Assembly (NCBI GenBank): GCA_023443315.1
Contig: JAEZVA010000047.1
Location: 1 to 26,808, forward strand
DNA: 26,808 nt
From: Bacillota bacterium
GTDB taxonomy: Bacteria; Bacillota; Clostridia; Oscillospirales; Ruminococcaceae
Reading direction: 5' to 3'
In this document: positions 15,627-22,985 of the stretch, one piece after another
Position numbering within the stretch: position 1 is the first letter of the stretch
Layout of the letters: every line of letters begins with the position of its first letter
The notes under the pieces: generated by a model
What the model was told of the DNA's origin: nothing
Database searches by the model: none
Seen by the model: the letters and a program-made list of their open reading frames with translations, nothing else
Program-made: the position numbers and the translations under genes

Positions 15627-16613
15627 ATGAGAATAACAAACAGTATTACGCAAAGAAGGTTTATGAACAACTACAGCAACAGTGTGTCCCGCATGAACAA
15701 GTTGTTTGATCAAGTTACCACACATCGCAAGTTCAATAAGGTTTCGGAAAACACCGCTGCTGCGTCTAAGGCATTCTTGGTTAGAAGACAGCTTGCACGC
15801 ATTGAGATGTACGACTCAAACCTCAATAATGCAAAGGATATCCTATCCTCAGCCGAGTCTTCTGCTACCACAGTCGGCTCTAGTATTAAGTACGCGACCT
15901 CTACCCTGTTAAAGGCTTTGAACGACCCAAACGGATCGGACCGTGCTGTGTTGGCTGTACAGATTGAATACTACCGCGATGAGGTTTTGAAGACCATGAA
16001 TAACTCGTTTGCGGGACGATACATCTTTGGCGGAACGAGCAACGAGGCTCCCTTCACCCTTGATGATGCGACTGGTAGGCTGCTCTATAACGGCGAGGCG
16101 GTTTCCGACCCTTCGATTATTGATTTTCCTGAAAACGAGGCGGTTTATGTAGATATCGGTCTTGGACTAGAGTTTGATTCCGTTACCGGAAAGCTTGACC
16201 CCCAAACTGCACTGAAGATTTCCACCTCTGGTCTTGATTTTCTTGGGTATGGGTTGGATTCAGATGGTCTTGAGAACAATGTCTGTGACGCTTTGACCAG
16301 TATCGCCAAGCTTTTACGAGCGGAGTCATTTGACAGTGATACCGCACGAAAGTATGTGGATAAGCTAAATGATATGCACGGCACTACTTTGACCGCGATT
16401 GCTGATATTGGTAACCGCATTCAGTATATTGAGCATAATCTTGCACGTCTAGCGTCCGATACTCTCACCCTGCAAGAAGCGCAGAACGGTTTAGAGTTGA
16501 TTGATCCCGCCGAAGCGATAACCGCTTTTAAATCGGAGGAAACGGCGTACAAAACCTGTTTGCAGATAGGTCCCAGACTAATTCAAAACACGTTGTTTGA
16601 TTACCTGCGATAG
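15627..16613 (+). CDS. flgL: Flagellar hook-associated protein 3, FlgL
   Basis: FlgL is the second junction protein, related to flagellin. The 328 residues show the N-terminal helix MRITNSITQRRFMNNYSNSV, the segment FNKVSENTAAASKAF that corresponds to the usual NRPSDDP-like region, a FAGRYIFGGTSNEAPF motif typical of FlgL, and a C-terminal helix with ITAFKSEETAYKTCLQIG. GGGGGT lies about 10 nt before the ATG. It follows flgK by 41 nt in the common order. Confidence 0.94.
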   Translation: MRITNSITQRRFMNNYSNSVSRMNKLFDQVTTHRKFNKVSENTAAASKAFLVRRQLARIEMYDSNLNNAKDILSSAESSATTVGSSIKYATSTLLKALNDPNGSDRAVLAVQIEYYRDEVLKTMNNSFAGRYIFGGTSNEAPFTLDDATGRLLYNGEAVSDPSIIDFPENEAVYVDIGLGLEFDSVTGKLDPQTALKISTSGLDFLGYGLDSDGLENNVCDALTSIAKLLRAESFDSDTARKYVDKLNDMHGTTLTAIADIGNRIQYIEHNLARLASDTLTLQEAQNGLELIDPAEAITAFKSEETAYKTCLQIGPRLIQNTLFDYLR

Positions 16614-16646
16614 CTATTTCGTAGGTTAACATAATATTTCCGTCTA

Positions 16647-16675
16647 TTGACACAAGGAAAGAGTGGTGGTATTAT
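16647..16675 (+). promoter_or_regulatory. Sigma-A like promoter overlapping the DUF6470 start codon
   Basis: A perfect TTGACA (16647-16652) is followed after exactly 17 nt by TATTAT (16670-16675), which is 5 of 6 to the -10 consensus and is preceded by TGG, an extended -10 feature. The -10 includes the A and T of the DUF6470 start codon, so transcripts starting near 16682 would lack that start but would cover fliW and csrA. The TGGTGG in the spacer also serves as the DUF6470 ribosome site, so a chance match is possible. Confidence 0.5.
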
Positions 16676-17297
16676 GCAGCTTATTAAAATCACAACTGTA
16701 CCCATTTCGATTGAGCTTAAGACATCCCATGCTCAACTAAAGAATGCCTCGGGAGAACAATCTCTGGGCATACCCAAGCTGTCTATGTCTCATGACAAAG
16801 GTGGTTACAAAATCACTTCGGATCCCATCAAGGTTAATATTGATACCTATCAATCGATGAAAAGTGCGGGCATTATGTCTCCACTTGACAAAACGTATGA
16901 GATGAAGGAGAAAGGGATTCGCATCGCGTATCAGGCTACTGCGCGGTTTGTTGATGAAGGTAATGCGCTGGCCGACACGCCGTCGTCTCAAAATCCCATT
17001 CCAGAGATTGCGAAGAACTACCTAAACCGCGACATGGAGACGATGCTAAGCTTTATTCCGTCTCAGAAGCCCAATATCTCTTGGAAAGACGGTACATTAA
17101 ACATCCAGTATGACATGGATGAGTATGACATCGATTGGGAATCGGCAAATCCCAGCTTTGAGTTCATCCCTCCCACCATAGAGCTTACGGTACTTGAGCG
17201 ACCGTCCGTGGTAATAGAGTACATTGGCGGACCCATCTATGTTCCGCCCAGTGCCGACCCAAACTATCAGCCTCCCGCGTTTGATATGCAGGCTTAG
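16674..17297 (+). CDS. DUF6470 (YviE-like) protein of the late flagellar operon
   Basis: The protein has 207 residues and matches the YviE-type family in position and layout: Bacillus subtilis has yviE between flgL and fliW. Visible features are an N-terminal PISIELKTSHAQLKN segment, a central YQSMKSAGIMSP region, a DGTLNIQYDMDEYDIDWE acidic stretch and a C-terminus with PTIELTVLERPSVVIEYIGG before a Pro-rich end. There is no signal peptide or membrane segment. The function is not established; co-occurrence with filament genes suggests a cytosolic role in late flagellar assembly. The start is the ATG at 16674 after GGTGG; it overlaps a promoter-like -10. Confidence 0.85.
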   Translation: MQLIKITTVPISIELKTSHAQLKNASGEQSLGIPKLSMSHDKGGYKITSDPIKVNIDTYQSMKSAGIMSPLDKTYEMKEKGIRIAYQATARFVDEGNALADTPSSQNPIPEIAKNYLNRDMETMLSFIPSQKPNISWKDGTLNIQYDMDEYDIDWESANPSFEFIPPTIELTVLERPSVVIEYIGGPIYVPPSADPNYQPPAFDMQA

Positions 17298-17308
17298 CCT
17301 GATTTTTC

Positions 17309-17350
17309 GTTTACCATAAAGGCGTCTTGCTCCTTTGCTTTATGGCAAAC
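17309..17350 (+). other. Stem-loop upstream of fliW with an anti-ribosome-site loop
   Basis: GTTTACCATAAAG (17309-17321) and CTTTATGGCAAAC (17338-17350) form a 12-bp stem with one A-C mismatch and a 16-nt loop. There is no T-run after it. The loop has TTGCTCC (17327-17333), which can pair with GGAGTGA (17379-17385) over the fliW ribosome site when G-U pairs are allowed. This might let the hairpin mask fliW translation; that is inference from base pairing only. Confidence 0.5.
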
Positions 17351-17390
17351 AAACTCTTATACTATTCGTTAGATGTTTGGAGTGAAGTGC

Positions 17391-17828
17391 GTGACTTTAG
17401 ATACAAGAGATTTTGGCTCAATGGAGATAAACGAGCAGGATATCCTTAACTTTCACAAGGGCATCCCTGCTTTTGAAGAGTATCATCGGTATGTGTTGAT
17501 TCACTACCCTCATGAGGATATTGCACCAATGTGGCTTCAATGTGCCGATAACCGCGCACTGTGCTTTATTGTGTTTGACCCGTTCTTATACTTTAAAGAC
17601 TACTCCCCCATTATATCGGCAACCGATATGGCAGAGCTTGATGCGCAAAACCCCGATGAACTGCGTTACTTTACGATTGCAGTTGTACCCGAGGATGCAA
17701 AACAATCTACCATCAACCTAAAAAGTCCGCTTGTCGTCAACATCAAAAACAATCGTGGAATGCAGTGCATTCTCGATTCAGATTACCCCATTCGTTATCC
17801 CCTATTTTCCGATAAGGGGGTAAAATAA
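17391..17828 (+). CDS. fliW: Flagellar assembly factor FliW
   Basis: FliW binds CsrA and flagellin in a partner switch: free FliW sequesters CsrA and so relieves repression of flagellin translation. The 145 residues fit the family: TRDFGSMEINEQDILNF near the start, GIPAFEEYHRYVLI, the internal LCFIVFDPFLYF strand, and the terminal region TINLKSPLVVNIKNNRGMQ followed by YPIRYPLF. The start is the GTG at 17391 because GGAG lies 8 nt upstream; an ATG six codons earlier has no site. Its stop codon overlaps the csrA start by one base, which suggests coupled translation. Confidence 0.95.
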   Translation: MTLDTRDFGSMEINEQDILNFHKGIPAFEEYHRYVLIHYPHEDIAPMWLQCADNRALCFIVFDPFLYFKDYSPIISATDMAELDAQNPDELRYFTIAVVPEDAKQSTINLKSPLVVNIKNNRGMQCILDSDYPIRYPLFSDKGVK

Positions 17829-18064
17829 TGCTGGTTATCACCAGAAAGATAAACGAAGGAATTATGATAGGCGATAACATCGAGCTGCTTATAGTGGATG
17901 TATCGGGTGACAAAGTGAAGATCGGCATCAACGCCCCTCGCGAGATCCGCGTTGTTCGCAATGAACTGCTTCAGACAGAACAGGTGAACAAGGAGGCTGC
18001 ATCCGCCAAACCCACTGTCGTCTCAAAGGAGCTCATTTCGCTGTTTGGTAAAAAACCGCAATGA
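17828..18064 (+). CDS. csrA: Translational regulator CsrA
   Basis: CsrA is a small dimeric RNA-binding protein that blocks translation at GGA-containing hairpins; in Bacillus subtilis its main target is the flagellin mRNA. The 78 residues begin MLVITRKINEGIMIGDNIEL, match the family through KVKIGINAPREIRVVRNEL and have a 20-residue tail. The start overlaps the fliW stop (TAATG), with AAGGGGGT about 8 nt upstream. It is the last gene of the late operon, followed by a strong terminator; flagellin, which follows csrA in Bacillus, is not next door. Confidence 0.97.
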   Translation: MLVITRKINEGIMIGDNIELLIVDVSGDKVKIGINAPREIRVVRNELLQTEQVNKEAASAKPTVVSKELISLFGKKPQ

Positions 18065-18087
18065 AACTGTTTAATATTTTTTCACCG

Positions 18088-18128
18088 GGTCTTTGTTTGC
18101 TTATGTATGGTAAACAAAGACCTTTTTT
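18088..18128 (+). terminator. Rho-independent terminator of the late flagellar operon
   Basis: GGTCTTTGTTT (18088-18098) and AAACAAAGACC (18112-18122) form a perfect 11-bp stem with a 13-nt loop, followed at once by six Ts (18123-18128). It begins 23 nt after the csrA stop codon. Confidence 0.92.
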
Positions 18129-18132
18129 GTTT

Positions 18133-18161
18133 CTGCCAATTTGCATTGATTGCGGTATAAA
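18133..18161 (+). promoter_or_regulatory. Possible sigma-A promoter for the lipoprotein gene
   Basis: CTGCCA (18133-18138, 4 of 6 to the -35 consensus) and TATAAA (18156-18161, 5 of 6 to the -10) are separated by exactly 17 nt. Initiation would be near 18168, about 70 nt before the lipoprotein start. The -35 is weak, so the call is tentative, but the terminator just upstream makes a separate promoter necessary unless there is read-through. Confidence 0.35.
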
Positions 18162-18238
18162 ATACACAGAACCGTTAAAAATAGTTTCAGGGCACACAAA
18201 CAGCAACGTGCACTAATATTTCTTTTGGAGGGACCACA

Positions 18239-18481
18239 TTGAAACGATATATCGCATTATTGTCCGCCACTCTATTACTTTTGATGCTGTGTTCGGGCTG
18301 CACACCCAATAAGGACACCACATCCTCGGTTGCATCCGGACCGATTGCAAGCGCAGCCTCGGATGTTGCCCAGGGAGTTTCCTCTATCGCTAGCGCTGCT
18401 GAGGAAGGCGTAGAATCGGTTGGCAGCGAAATGATGGGCGAAGGCACGAGCCAAACCACTAGTCCTGCTGCATCCAAATAA
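18239..18481 (+). CDS. Small putative lipoprotein, function unknown
   Basis: This 80-residue protein is not recognised. It has a lipoprotein-type signal: MKR, a hydrophobic run to residue 17, then CSGC with the likely lipid-modified cysteine at 21. The -3 position is Cys rather than the usual Leu, so the lipobox is atypical. The remaining 59 residues are almost only Ser, Ala, Gly, Glu, Val and Thr, with loose repeats of the type VASGPIASAASD / VSSIASAAEEGVE, and could be a helical or disordered spacer. The start is a TTG at 18239 chosen because GGAGGG lies about 7 nt upstream. It sits between two terminators, so it is probably a single-gene unit. Confidence 0.75.
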   Translation: MKRYIALLSATLLLLMLCSGCTPNKDTTSSVASGPIASAASDVAQGVSSIASAAEEGVESVGSEMMGEGTSQTTSPAASK

Positions 18482-18504
18482 AACCCAATATACGTAATTC
18501 ACAC

Positions 18505-18549
18505 AATACGGGCGCCGCATGACAAACGGCGCCCGTATTGATTTATTTT
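18505..18549 (+). terminator. Terminator after the lipoprotein gene, convergent with mutS2
   Basis: AATACGGGCGCCG (18505-18517) and CGGCGCCCGTATT (18527-18539) form a perfect 13-bp GC-rich stem with a 9-nt loop, followed by GATTTATTTT on the plus strand. The tail overlaps the mutS2 stop codon. On the minus strand no T-run follows, so it probably works mainly for the plus strand, though the stem may also protect mutS2 mRNA. Confidence 0.85.
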
Positions 18550-20924
18550 AACTGGGTTATGGTTACACCATCTTCCCCTTCACCATATCTCCCAAGACGA
18601 TACTCCCCTACACAGGGGTGCGTCTTAAGATGCGCCTGAATGCCCTTTCGCAGTACACCTGTGCCCTTTCCATGAATAATGGTGATGTATTCGATGTGCA
18701 TCATCACACATTCGTCAATAAATCGGTCTAGCTCAAGCAGGGCTTCTTCCAAATTCATCCCGCGCAGGTCGATCTCGGTCTTGGCCTGTACGCGTTCTAT
18801 GGGCTTAACATTGCGCCCACGTGGTATCTGTTGATTCTTAGGCTTTGGCCTTTCTACAAGACGGATATTGGAAAGCGGGGTTTTGGTCTTTAGTATACCG
18901 GCCTGAACAACAACCATACCGTCCTTGTCAATGGAGCGAACGACTATACCCTCTTGTTCCACATCCGCAAGCAATACCGTGTCCCCCTCCTTCAGTGGAC
19001 GAGGCAACACATAATGATTGTCCTCTTTTGTTGTAACGGGGTCCGCATGGTCATACAGCCGTGAAATACGGGAATTAAACTGTGCCTTCGCCTCTGCCGC
19101 AAGGCGGGAGAATTCCTCGCTGTCTTTTTGTTTTTTCAGTTCTGCAAGTTCTTCCATTAGTAGACCTGCCTGGTAGCGAACGTTTTCCACCACATTCTTT
19201 GCCTCACGGCGAGCGCGTTCCAGCTCTTTTTCTCTCTGCTGCTCAAGCTGTTTGCGGTGGCTTTGAATCTGGGCGTTTGCCTTGGTTGCCTCCTCTAGCT
19301 GCTCGCGTGCCTGCTCCATCTTACGCTCATATTCCTGACGGTTTTGCTCAAGCCCCGATACGACGTCTTCAAACCGTGTTTTCTCGCTAGATACCAACAT
19401 CTTGGCGCGATCAATAATCGAACCCTCCAGACCCAGACGCTGCGAGATTGCAAACGCATTTGAGCGACCCGGCACGCCGATTAGCAGTCTGTAGGTAGGA
19501 CGAAGCGTTGCAACATCAAACTCGCAGCACGCATTCTCAACACGGTCGGATTCAAGGGCATATACCTTTAGCTCCGCATAATGCGTAGTGGCAGCAACCT
19601 TGCATCCAGCCCACTTGAGATGATCAAGGATTGATATGGCGAGCGCTGCACCCTCAACGGGGTCGGTACCAGCACCCAGTTCATCCAGCAGAACCAGCGT
19701 ACCCTCGCCTGCCTCGGCTAGGATAGACACGATATTGGTCATATGTGCAGAAAAGGTAGAAAGGCTTTGCTCAATGCTCTGCTCATCGCCAATATCGGCG
19801 AGCACGCGATGAAATACCGACACCGCGCTACCTTCTGCGCAGGGCAGCAGCAACCCACACATCGCCATTAGCACAAATAGCCCTGTTGTTTTAAGTGCAA
19901 CTGTCTTTCCGCCTGTATTCGGACCGGTGATGACCAGTGTATCAAACTCATTGCCCAAGCGGATATCCGTAGGCACAACCTTGTCACGCGCAATTAGTGG
20001 ATGCCTCGCCTGACGCAATGCAATGACCCCATCGGTGGTCAGATTCGGTCGAATGGCACGCATCTTATCCGCAAGGCGTGCTTTTGCAAAATACAAGTCG
20101 ATATCAAGCATACAATCGTAGCTAGAGCCAGTATCGTCTGCGCAGTCAGCGCACATAACGCTGAGCGCCGCAAGAATCCGTTCTATCTCGATTCGTTCCT
20201 TATTTTCTAGTACCCTTATCTCGTTGTTTGCCTCCACTACCCCAATTGGCTCGATAAACAGCGTTGCGCCGCTTGACGAAGTATCGTGAACCAAGCCCTT
20301 AATCTCGTTTTTATACTCCGCTTTGACGGGTAGAACAAACCGCCCGTCACGCTGCGTAACAATGGTCTCCTGTAGGTACTTTTGGTAGGTTTGCGAACGA
20401 ACCATTCGGTCAAGCAGCTCTCTTGCCTTGACGCCTGCCTGTTTTATCTTTCTGCGGATATCGGCAAGCTCAGGGCTTGCGTTATCCTCCATCTCCTCCT
20501 CCGAGCGAATCGAAGAGAAGATGGCATCCTCCACCTGTTTGTTGGGCACAAGCGATTCAAATAAGAAATCAAGCGTAGTAGATACTCCCTCACAATGCTT
20601 GCGCCAGTCAAGCACGCCGCGCACCCCGCGTAGAACTGCGCCGACGGTAAGCAGTTCCCCCATTGAAAGAACGCCACCCGCTGAAGCGCGCCGCAGAAAG
20701 CTTTTTGGGTTATGGATGCCAGATAATGCGGGCGCGCCAAAACGATTGAGAAGCATATGCGCATCGTTTGCCTTGTCAAGCTCCAACGATACGGTGTGAT
20801 AATCGGTAGAAGGCTGTAAATCGAGCGCCATCTGGTATGTATCGGCGCACATGGTCTCTTCGCCTAACAGTTCCAGTATCTTGGGCAGCTCAAGCGACGC
20901 ATAATGTTTTTTTATATTTAACAT
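18543..20924 (-). CDS. mutS2: MutS2 family ATPase/endonuclease with Smr domain
   Basis: MutS2 is a MutS-related ATPase without the mismatch-recognition domain. It has been linked to suppression of recombination and, in Bacillus subtilis, to rescue of collided ribosomes. The 793-residue protein matches the family length. It has the MutS-like core and clamp regions (about 1-320), Walker A GPNTGGKT at 334-341, Walker B TLVLLDELGAGTDP at about 409-422, a long coiled coil rich in Glu, Gln, Arg and Lys at about 510-620, a KOW-like beta region, and a C-terminal Smr domain from about 716 with IDLRGMNLEEALLELDRFID and IHGKGTGVLRKG. AAAGGA lies before the ATG. recO ends 59 nt upstream. Confidence 0.97.
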   Translation of the reverse strand: MLNIKKHYASLELPKILELLGEETMCADTYQMALDLQPSTDYHTVSLELDKANDAHMLLNRFGAPALSGIHNPKSFLRRASAGGVLSMGELLTVGAVLRGVRGVLDWRKHCEGVSTTLDFLFESLVPNKQVEDAIFSSIRSEEEMEDNASPELADIRRKIKQAGVKARELLDRMVRSQTYQKYLQETIVTQRDGRFVLPVKAEYKNEIKGLVHDTSSSGATLFIEPIGVVEANNEIRVLENKERIEIERILAALSVMCADCADDTGSSYDCMLDIDLYFAKARLADKMRAIRPNLTTDGVIALRQARHPLIARDKVVPTDIRLGNEFDTLVITGPNTGGKTVALKTTGLFVLMAMCGLLLPCAEGSAVSVFHRVLADIGDEQSIEQSLSTFSAHMTNIVSILAEAGEGTLVLLDELGAGTDPVEGAALAISILDHLKWAGCKVAATTHYAELKVYALESDRVENACCEFDVATLRPTYRLLIGVPGRSNAFAISQRLGLEGSIIDRAKMLVSSEKTRFEDVVSGLEQNRQEYERKMEQAREQLEEATKANAQIQSHRKQLEQQREKELERARREAKNVVENVRYQAGLLMEELAELKKQKDSEEFSRLAAEAKAQFNSRISRLYDHADPVTTKEDNHYVLPRPLKEGDTVLLADVEQEGIVVRSIDKDGMVVVQAGILKTKTPLSNIRLVERPKPKNQQIPRGRNVKPIERVQAKTEIDLRGMNLEEALLELDRFIDECVMMHIEYITIIHGKGTGVLRKGIQAHLKTHPCVGEYRLGRYGEGEDGVTITQLK

Positions 20925-20983
20925 TTGGTTAGTCCTTTCCCTTTGGCTGTGTTTAAAGGAGCATCCGTCATTACTGCTAAGGG

Positions 20984-21742
20984 CTAGAACCCCTTTGGCG
21001 GCAATGATTTAATAAATTCCAATGTCTTAAAGCTATGCCCGATTCGGCACAGGGTATATGTTTCAATCACACGGGCAAGCAGCCCTAAGCTAGGCTGCGT
21101 AAGAGAGAACGCAAACAACTTATCAAACTCACTGTAAATGATATACCGCATTGCAGCAAGGACAGAAATCGTTAGCTCTATCACCTGTTCGGAAAACGGC
21201 GGCTTAGCACACGGCAAGCACACCAGCTTTGCGCTGTTTATGTAAAAAAACATCTTCTCAGACTCAAAGCACCCGCAAACATCACATCCCACCAGATTGG
21301 GCATATACCCCGCCATGGATAACGTTCTAAGCTCAAACAGTGCTTTCACCAGTATCGGTTCGCGGGAGTCCTTATCGAGAAAATGAAGGCAGTTTAGCAG
21401 CAAACGCAAAAAGCCCTCTGCCTCGTCTTCCTCAGGAGCAAGGCATTGGGCAAGCTCGCATAGATAACCCGCTAACGCTAGCCGGTCAACATCGTTCCGA
21501 ATACCATAGAACACAGTAATCGGTTCTGCACTGTCAACAGTATAATGGTCTTTACCTTTATAAAGCTGAAAACGCGAATACGCAAAGGTCTGAGTAGAAG
21601 CCATCAGCTTACTTTTCATCCGCTTAGAGCCATTGGCAAAAGCACTGACCACGCCTCTCTCTTTGGTGAGGATGGTCAGCACTCGATCTGCTTCATCAAC
21701 ATCTCGTGCTCTTAGCACTACTCCCTCCGTAGATATCTGCAT
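20984..21742 (-). CDS. recO: DNA repair and recombination mediator RecO
   Basis: RecO helps load RecA on SSB-coated single-stranded DNA in the RecFOR pathway. The protein has 252 residues: an N-terminal OB-fold (ISTEGVVLRARDVDEADRVL through VVSAFANGSKR), a helical C-terminal domain and a four-cysteine zinc site at C153, C156, C175 and C178 (CDVC and CLPC). The start is the ATG at 21742 with GAGGA 8 nt upstream; the longer reading frame upstream is in fact occupied by the overlapping yqzL-like gene. The start lies 47 nt inside that gene. Confidence 0.95.
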   Translation of the reverse strand: MQISTEGVVLRARDVDEADRVLTILTKERGVVSAFANGSKRMKSKLMASTQTFAYSRFQLYKGKDHYTVDSAEPITVFYGIRNDVDRLALAGYLCELAQCLAPEEDEAEGFLRLLLNCLHFLDKDSREPILVKALFELRTLSMAGYMPNLVGCDVCGCFESEKMFFYINSAKLVCLPCAKPPFSEQVIELTISVLAAMRYIIYSEFDKLFAFSLTQPSLGLLARVIETYTLCRIGHSFKTLEFIKSLPPKGF

Positions 21743-21857
21743 TGCGGGGTTCCTCACTTTCAGGCTGTCCCTGCCGGTCAAGGATATCCCGATAAAGGAG
21801 ATATGCCTCAACGCTTCCAGTGTCTTCAAACATCTTCCACAAAGCTTCCCTGTCCAC
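21696..21857 (-). CDS. yqzL: Small YqzL-like protein, overlaps the start of recO
   Basis: A 53-codon frame from a GTG at 21857 to TGA at 21696 contains LWKMFEDTGSVEAYLLYRDI, which closely resembles the conserved core of the YqzL family (a Trp, then a Phe-x-x-Thr-Gly and an AYLLYK/R-like stretch). In Bacillus subtilis yqzL lies between era and recO, the same place as here. AGGGTG lies 4-5 nt before the start. The last 16 codons overlap recO in another frame and are the least reliable part. The function of YqzL is not known. The conserved core and position make this a real gene in my view. Confidence 0.8.
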   Translation of the reverse strand: MDREALWKMFEDTGSVEAYLLYRDILDRQGQPESEEPRNADIYGGSSAKSTRC

Positions 21858-22091
21858 AATTCACCCTACCTTCCCGACTTTTCCAGGCGCGAACATTCCC
21901 GCAGTCTTCGGGTAATCTGATACAACGAATTCTTGCGGGCACAGCATGGCGCCCTAAAGATGATGTATTAAGATTGTTGCCACCTATTAAAATTATATGT
22001 GAGGTAATGTGGACCATATCATGTGGTTGTTTACAAAACGATACCATTATTCTTTGTGCAAGTTTAATAATTTAATGGGCGTTAGGCAGGT
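21858..22091. other. Intergenic region between era and yqzL
   Basis: I see no gene in this 234-nt stretch. On the minus strand there is a TATAAT at 21997-21992, but no -35 partner and no extended -10, so it is not called as a promoter. A 73-codon minus frame crossing the area has no ribosome site and no family resemblance. A transcript start for yqzL-recO could lie here. Confidence 0.4.
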
Positions 22092-22985
22092 TTAGTTGTA
22101 ACCAAACGACCGAACCAGACCGTCGCGGTTGCGCCAGTCGTCCTTAACCTTCACCCAGGTTTTCAGGTTTACTTTTATATCAAAGAATCGTTCCATATCT
22201 TGTCTTGCTTCGGTCGCTACCTTTTTAAGCATTGCGCCGCCTTTGCCGATGATAATCCCTTTATGGGTTTCCCTTTCGCAATAGATGATGGCGTCAATGT
22301 CAATCATGCTACCGTCTTCACGCTCTTTCATCGATTCAAGCGCGACAGCGATGCCGTGCGGCACCTCCTCCGACAGGTTGCGCAAAAGCTTTTCGCGGAT
22401 AATCTCGGCGGCAATCACGCGCTCGGGCTGATCGGTAACCGCGTCGTCGGGGAAGAAGTGCGGACCTTCCTGTGCATATACATCCAGCTCTTTTAGCAAT
22501 ACATCGACACCCTCACCTGTTCTGGCAGAAAGAGGTACCACGGCAGCAAAATCATACAGGGTTCGGTACGTGTCAATACGGGGGATGATATCCTCCTTCT
22601 GCGCAAGGGTGTCAATCTTATTCACCACAAGGATAGCAGGCATATTTTGCGCGCGAAAGCTCGCAATCAAATCATACTCCGCCTGCACCGGCTCGCCTTT
22701 AAAATCGACTACCAATACTGCGATATCAACATCCGCGACCGAGTCTCCCACCTGCTTCACCATATACTCCCCAAGCTTAGTTTTGGGTTTGTGCAGACCT
22801 GGGGTATCAATAAACACAAACTGTGTTTCTTCCTTTGTCAATACGCCGGTTATGCGGGTGCGGGTAGTCTGCGGTTTTGCACTGACAATTGCAACCTTTT
22901 CCCCCACGATGCTGTTGAGCAACGAAGATTTTCCGGCATTCGGCTTGCCTACTATGGCAACAAACTCACTTTTTGTGTTGTTCAT
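22092..22985 (-). CDS. era: GTPase Era
   Basis: Era is an essential-type GTPase that binds the 3' end of 16S rRNA and acts late in 30S subunit assembly. The 297 residues show G1 GKPNAGKS at 13-20, the G2 region KPQTTRTRI, G3 DTPG (FIDTPGLHKP), G4 NKID, and a C-terminal KH domain with IIIGKGGAMLKKV and the ending DWRNRDGLVRSFGY. The start is the ATG at 22985 with GGAGG 5-6 nt upstream; longer frames upstream are dgkA in another frame. It overlaps the end of dgkA by 20 nt, so the two are translationally linked. Confidence 0.97.
   Translation of the reverse strand: MNNTKSEFVAIVGKPNAGKSSLLNSIVGEKVAIVSAKPQTTRTRITGVLTKEETQFVFIDTPGLHKPKTKLGEYMVKQVGDSVADVDIAVLVVDFKGEPVQAEYDLIASFRAQNMPAILVVNKIDTLAQKEDIIPRIDTYRTLYDFAAVVPLSARTGEGVDVLLKELDVYAQEGPHFFPDDAVTDQPERVIAAEIIREKLLRNLSEEVPHGIAVALESMKEREDGSMIDIDAIIYCERETHKGIIIGKGGAMLKKVATEARQDMERFFDIKVNLKTWVKVKDDWRNRDGLVRSFGYN

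Noticed and set aside
21992..21997. Promoter for yqzL-recO at the TATAAT
   Set aside because: No -35 (the hexamer at 17 nt is GATATG) and no extended -10.
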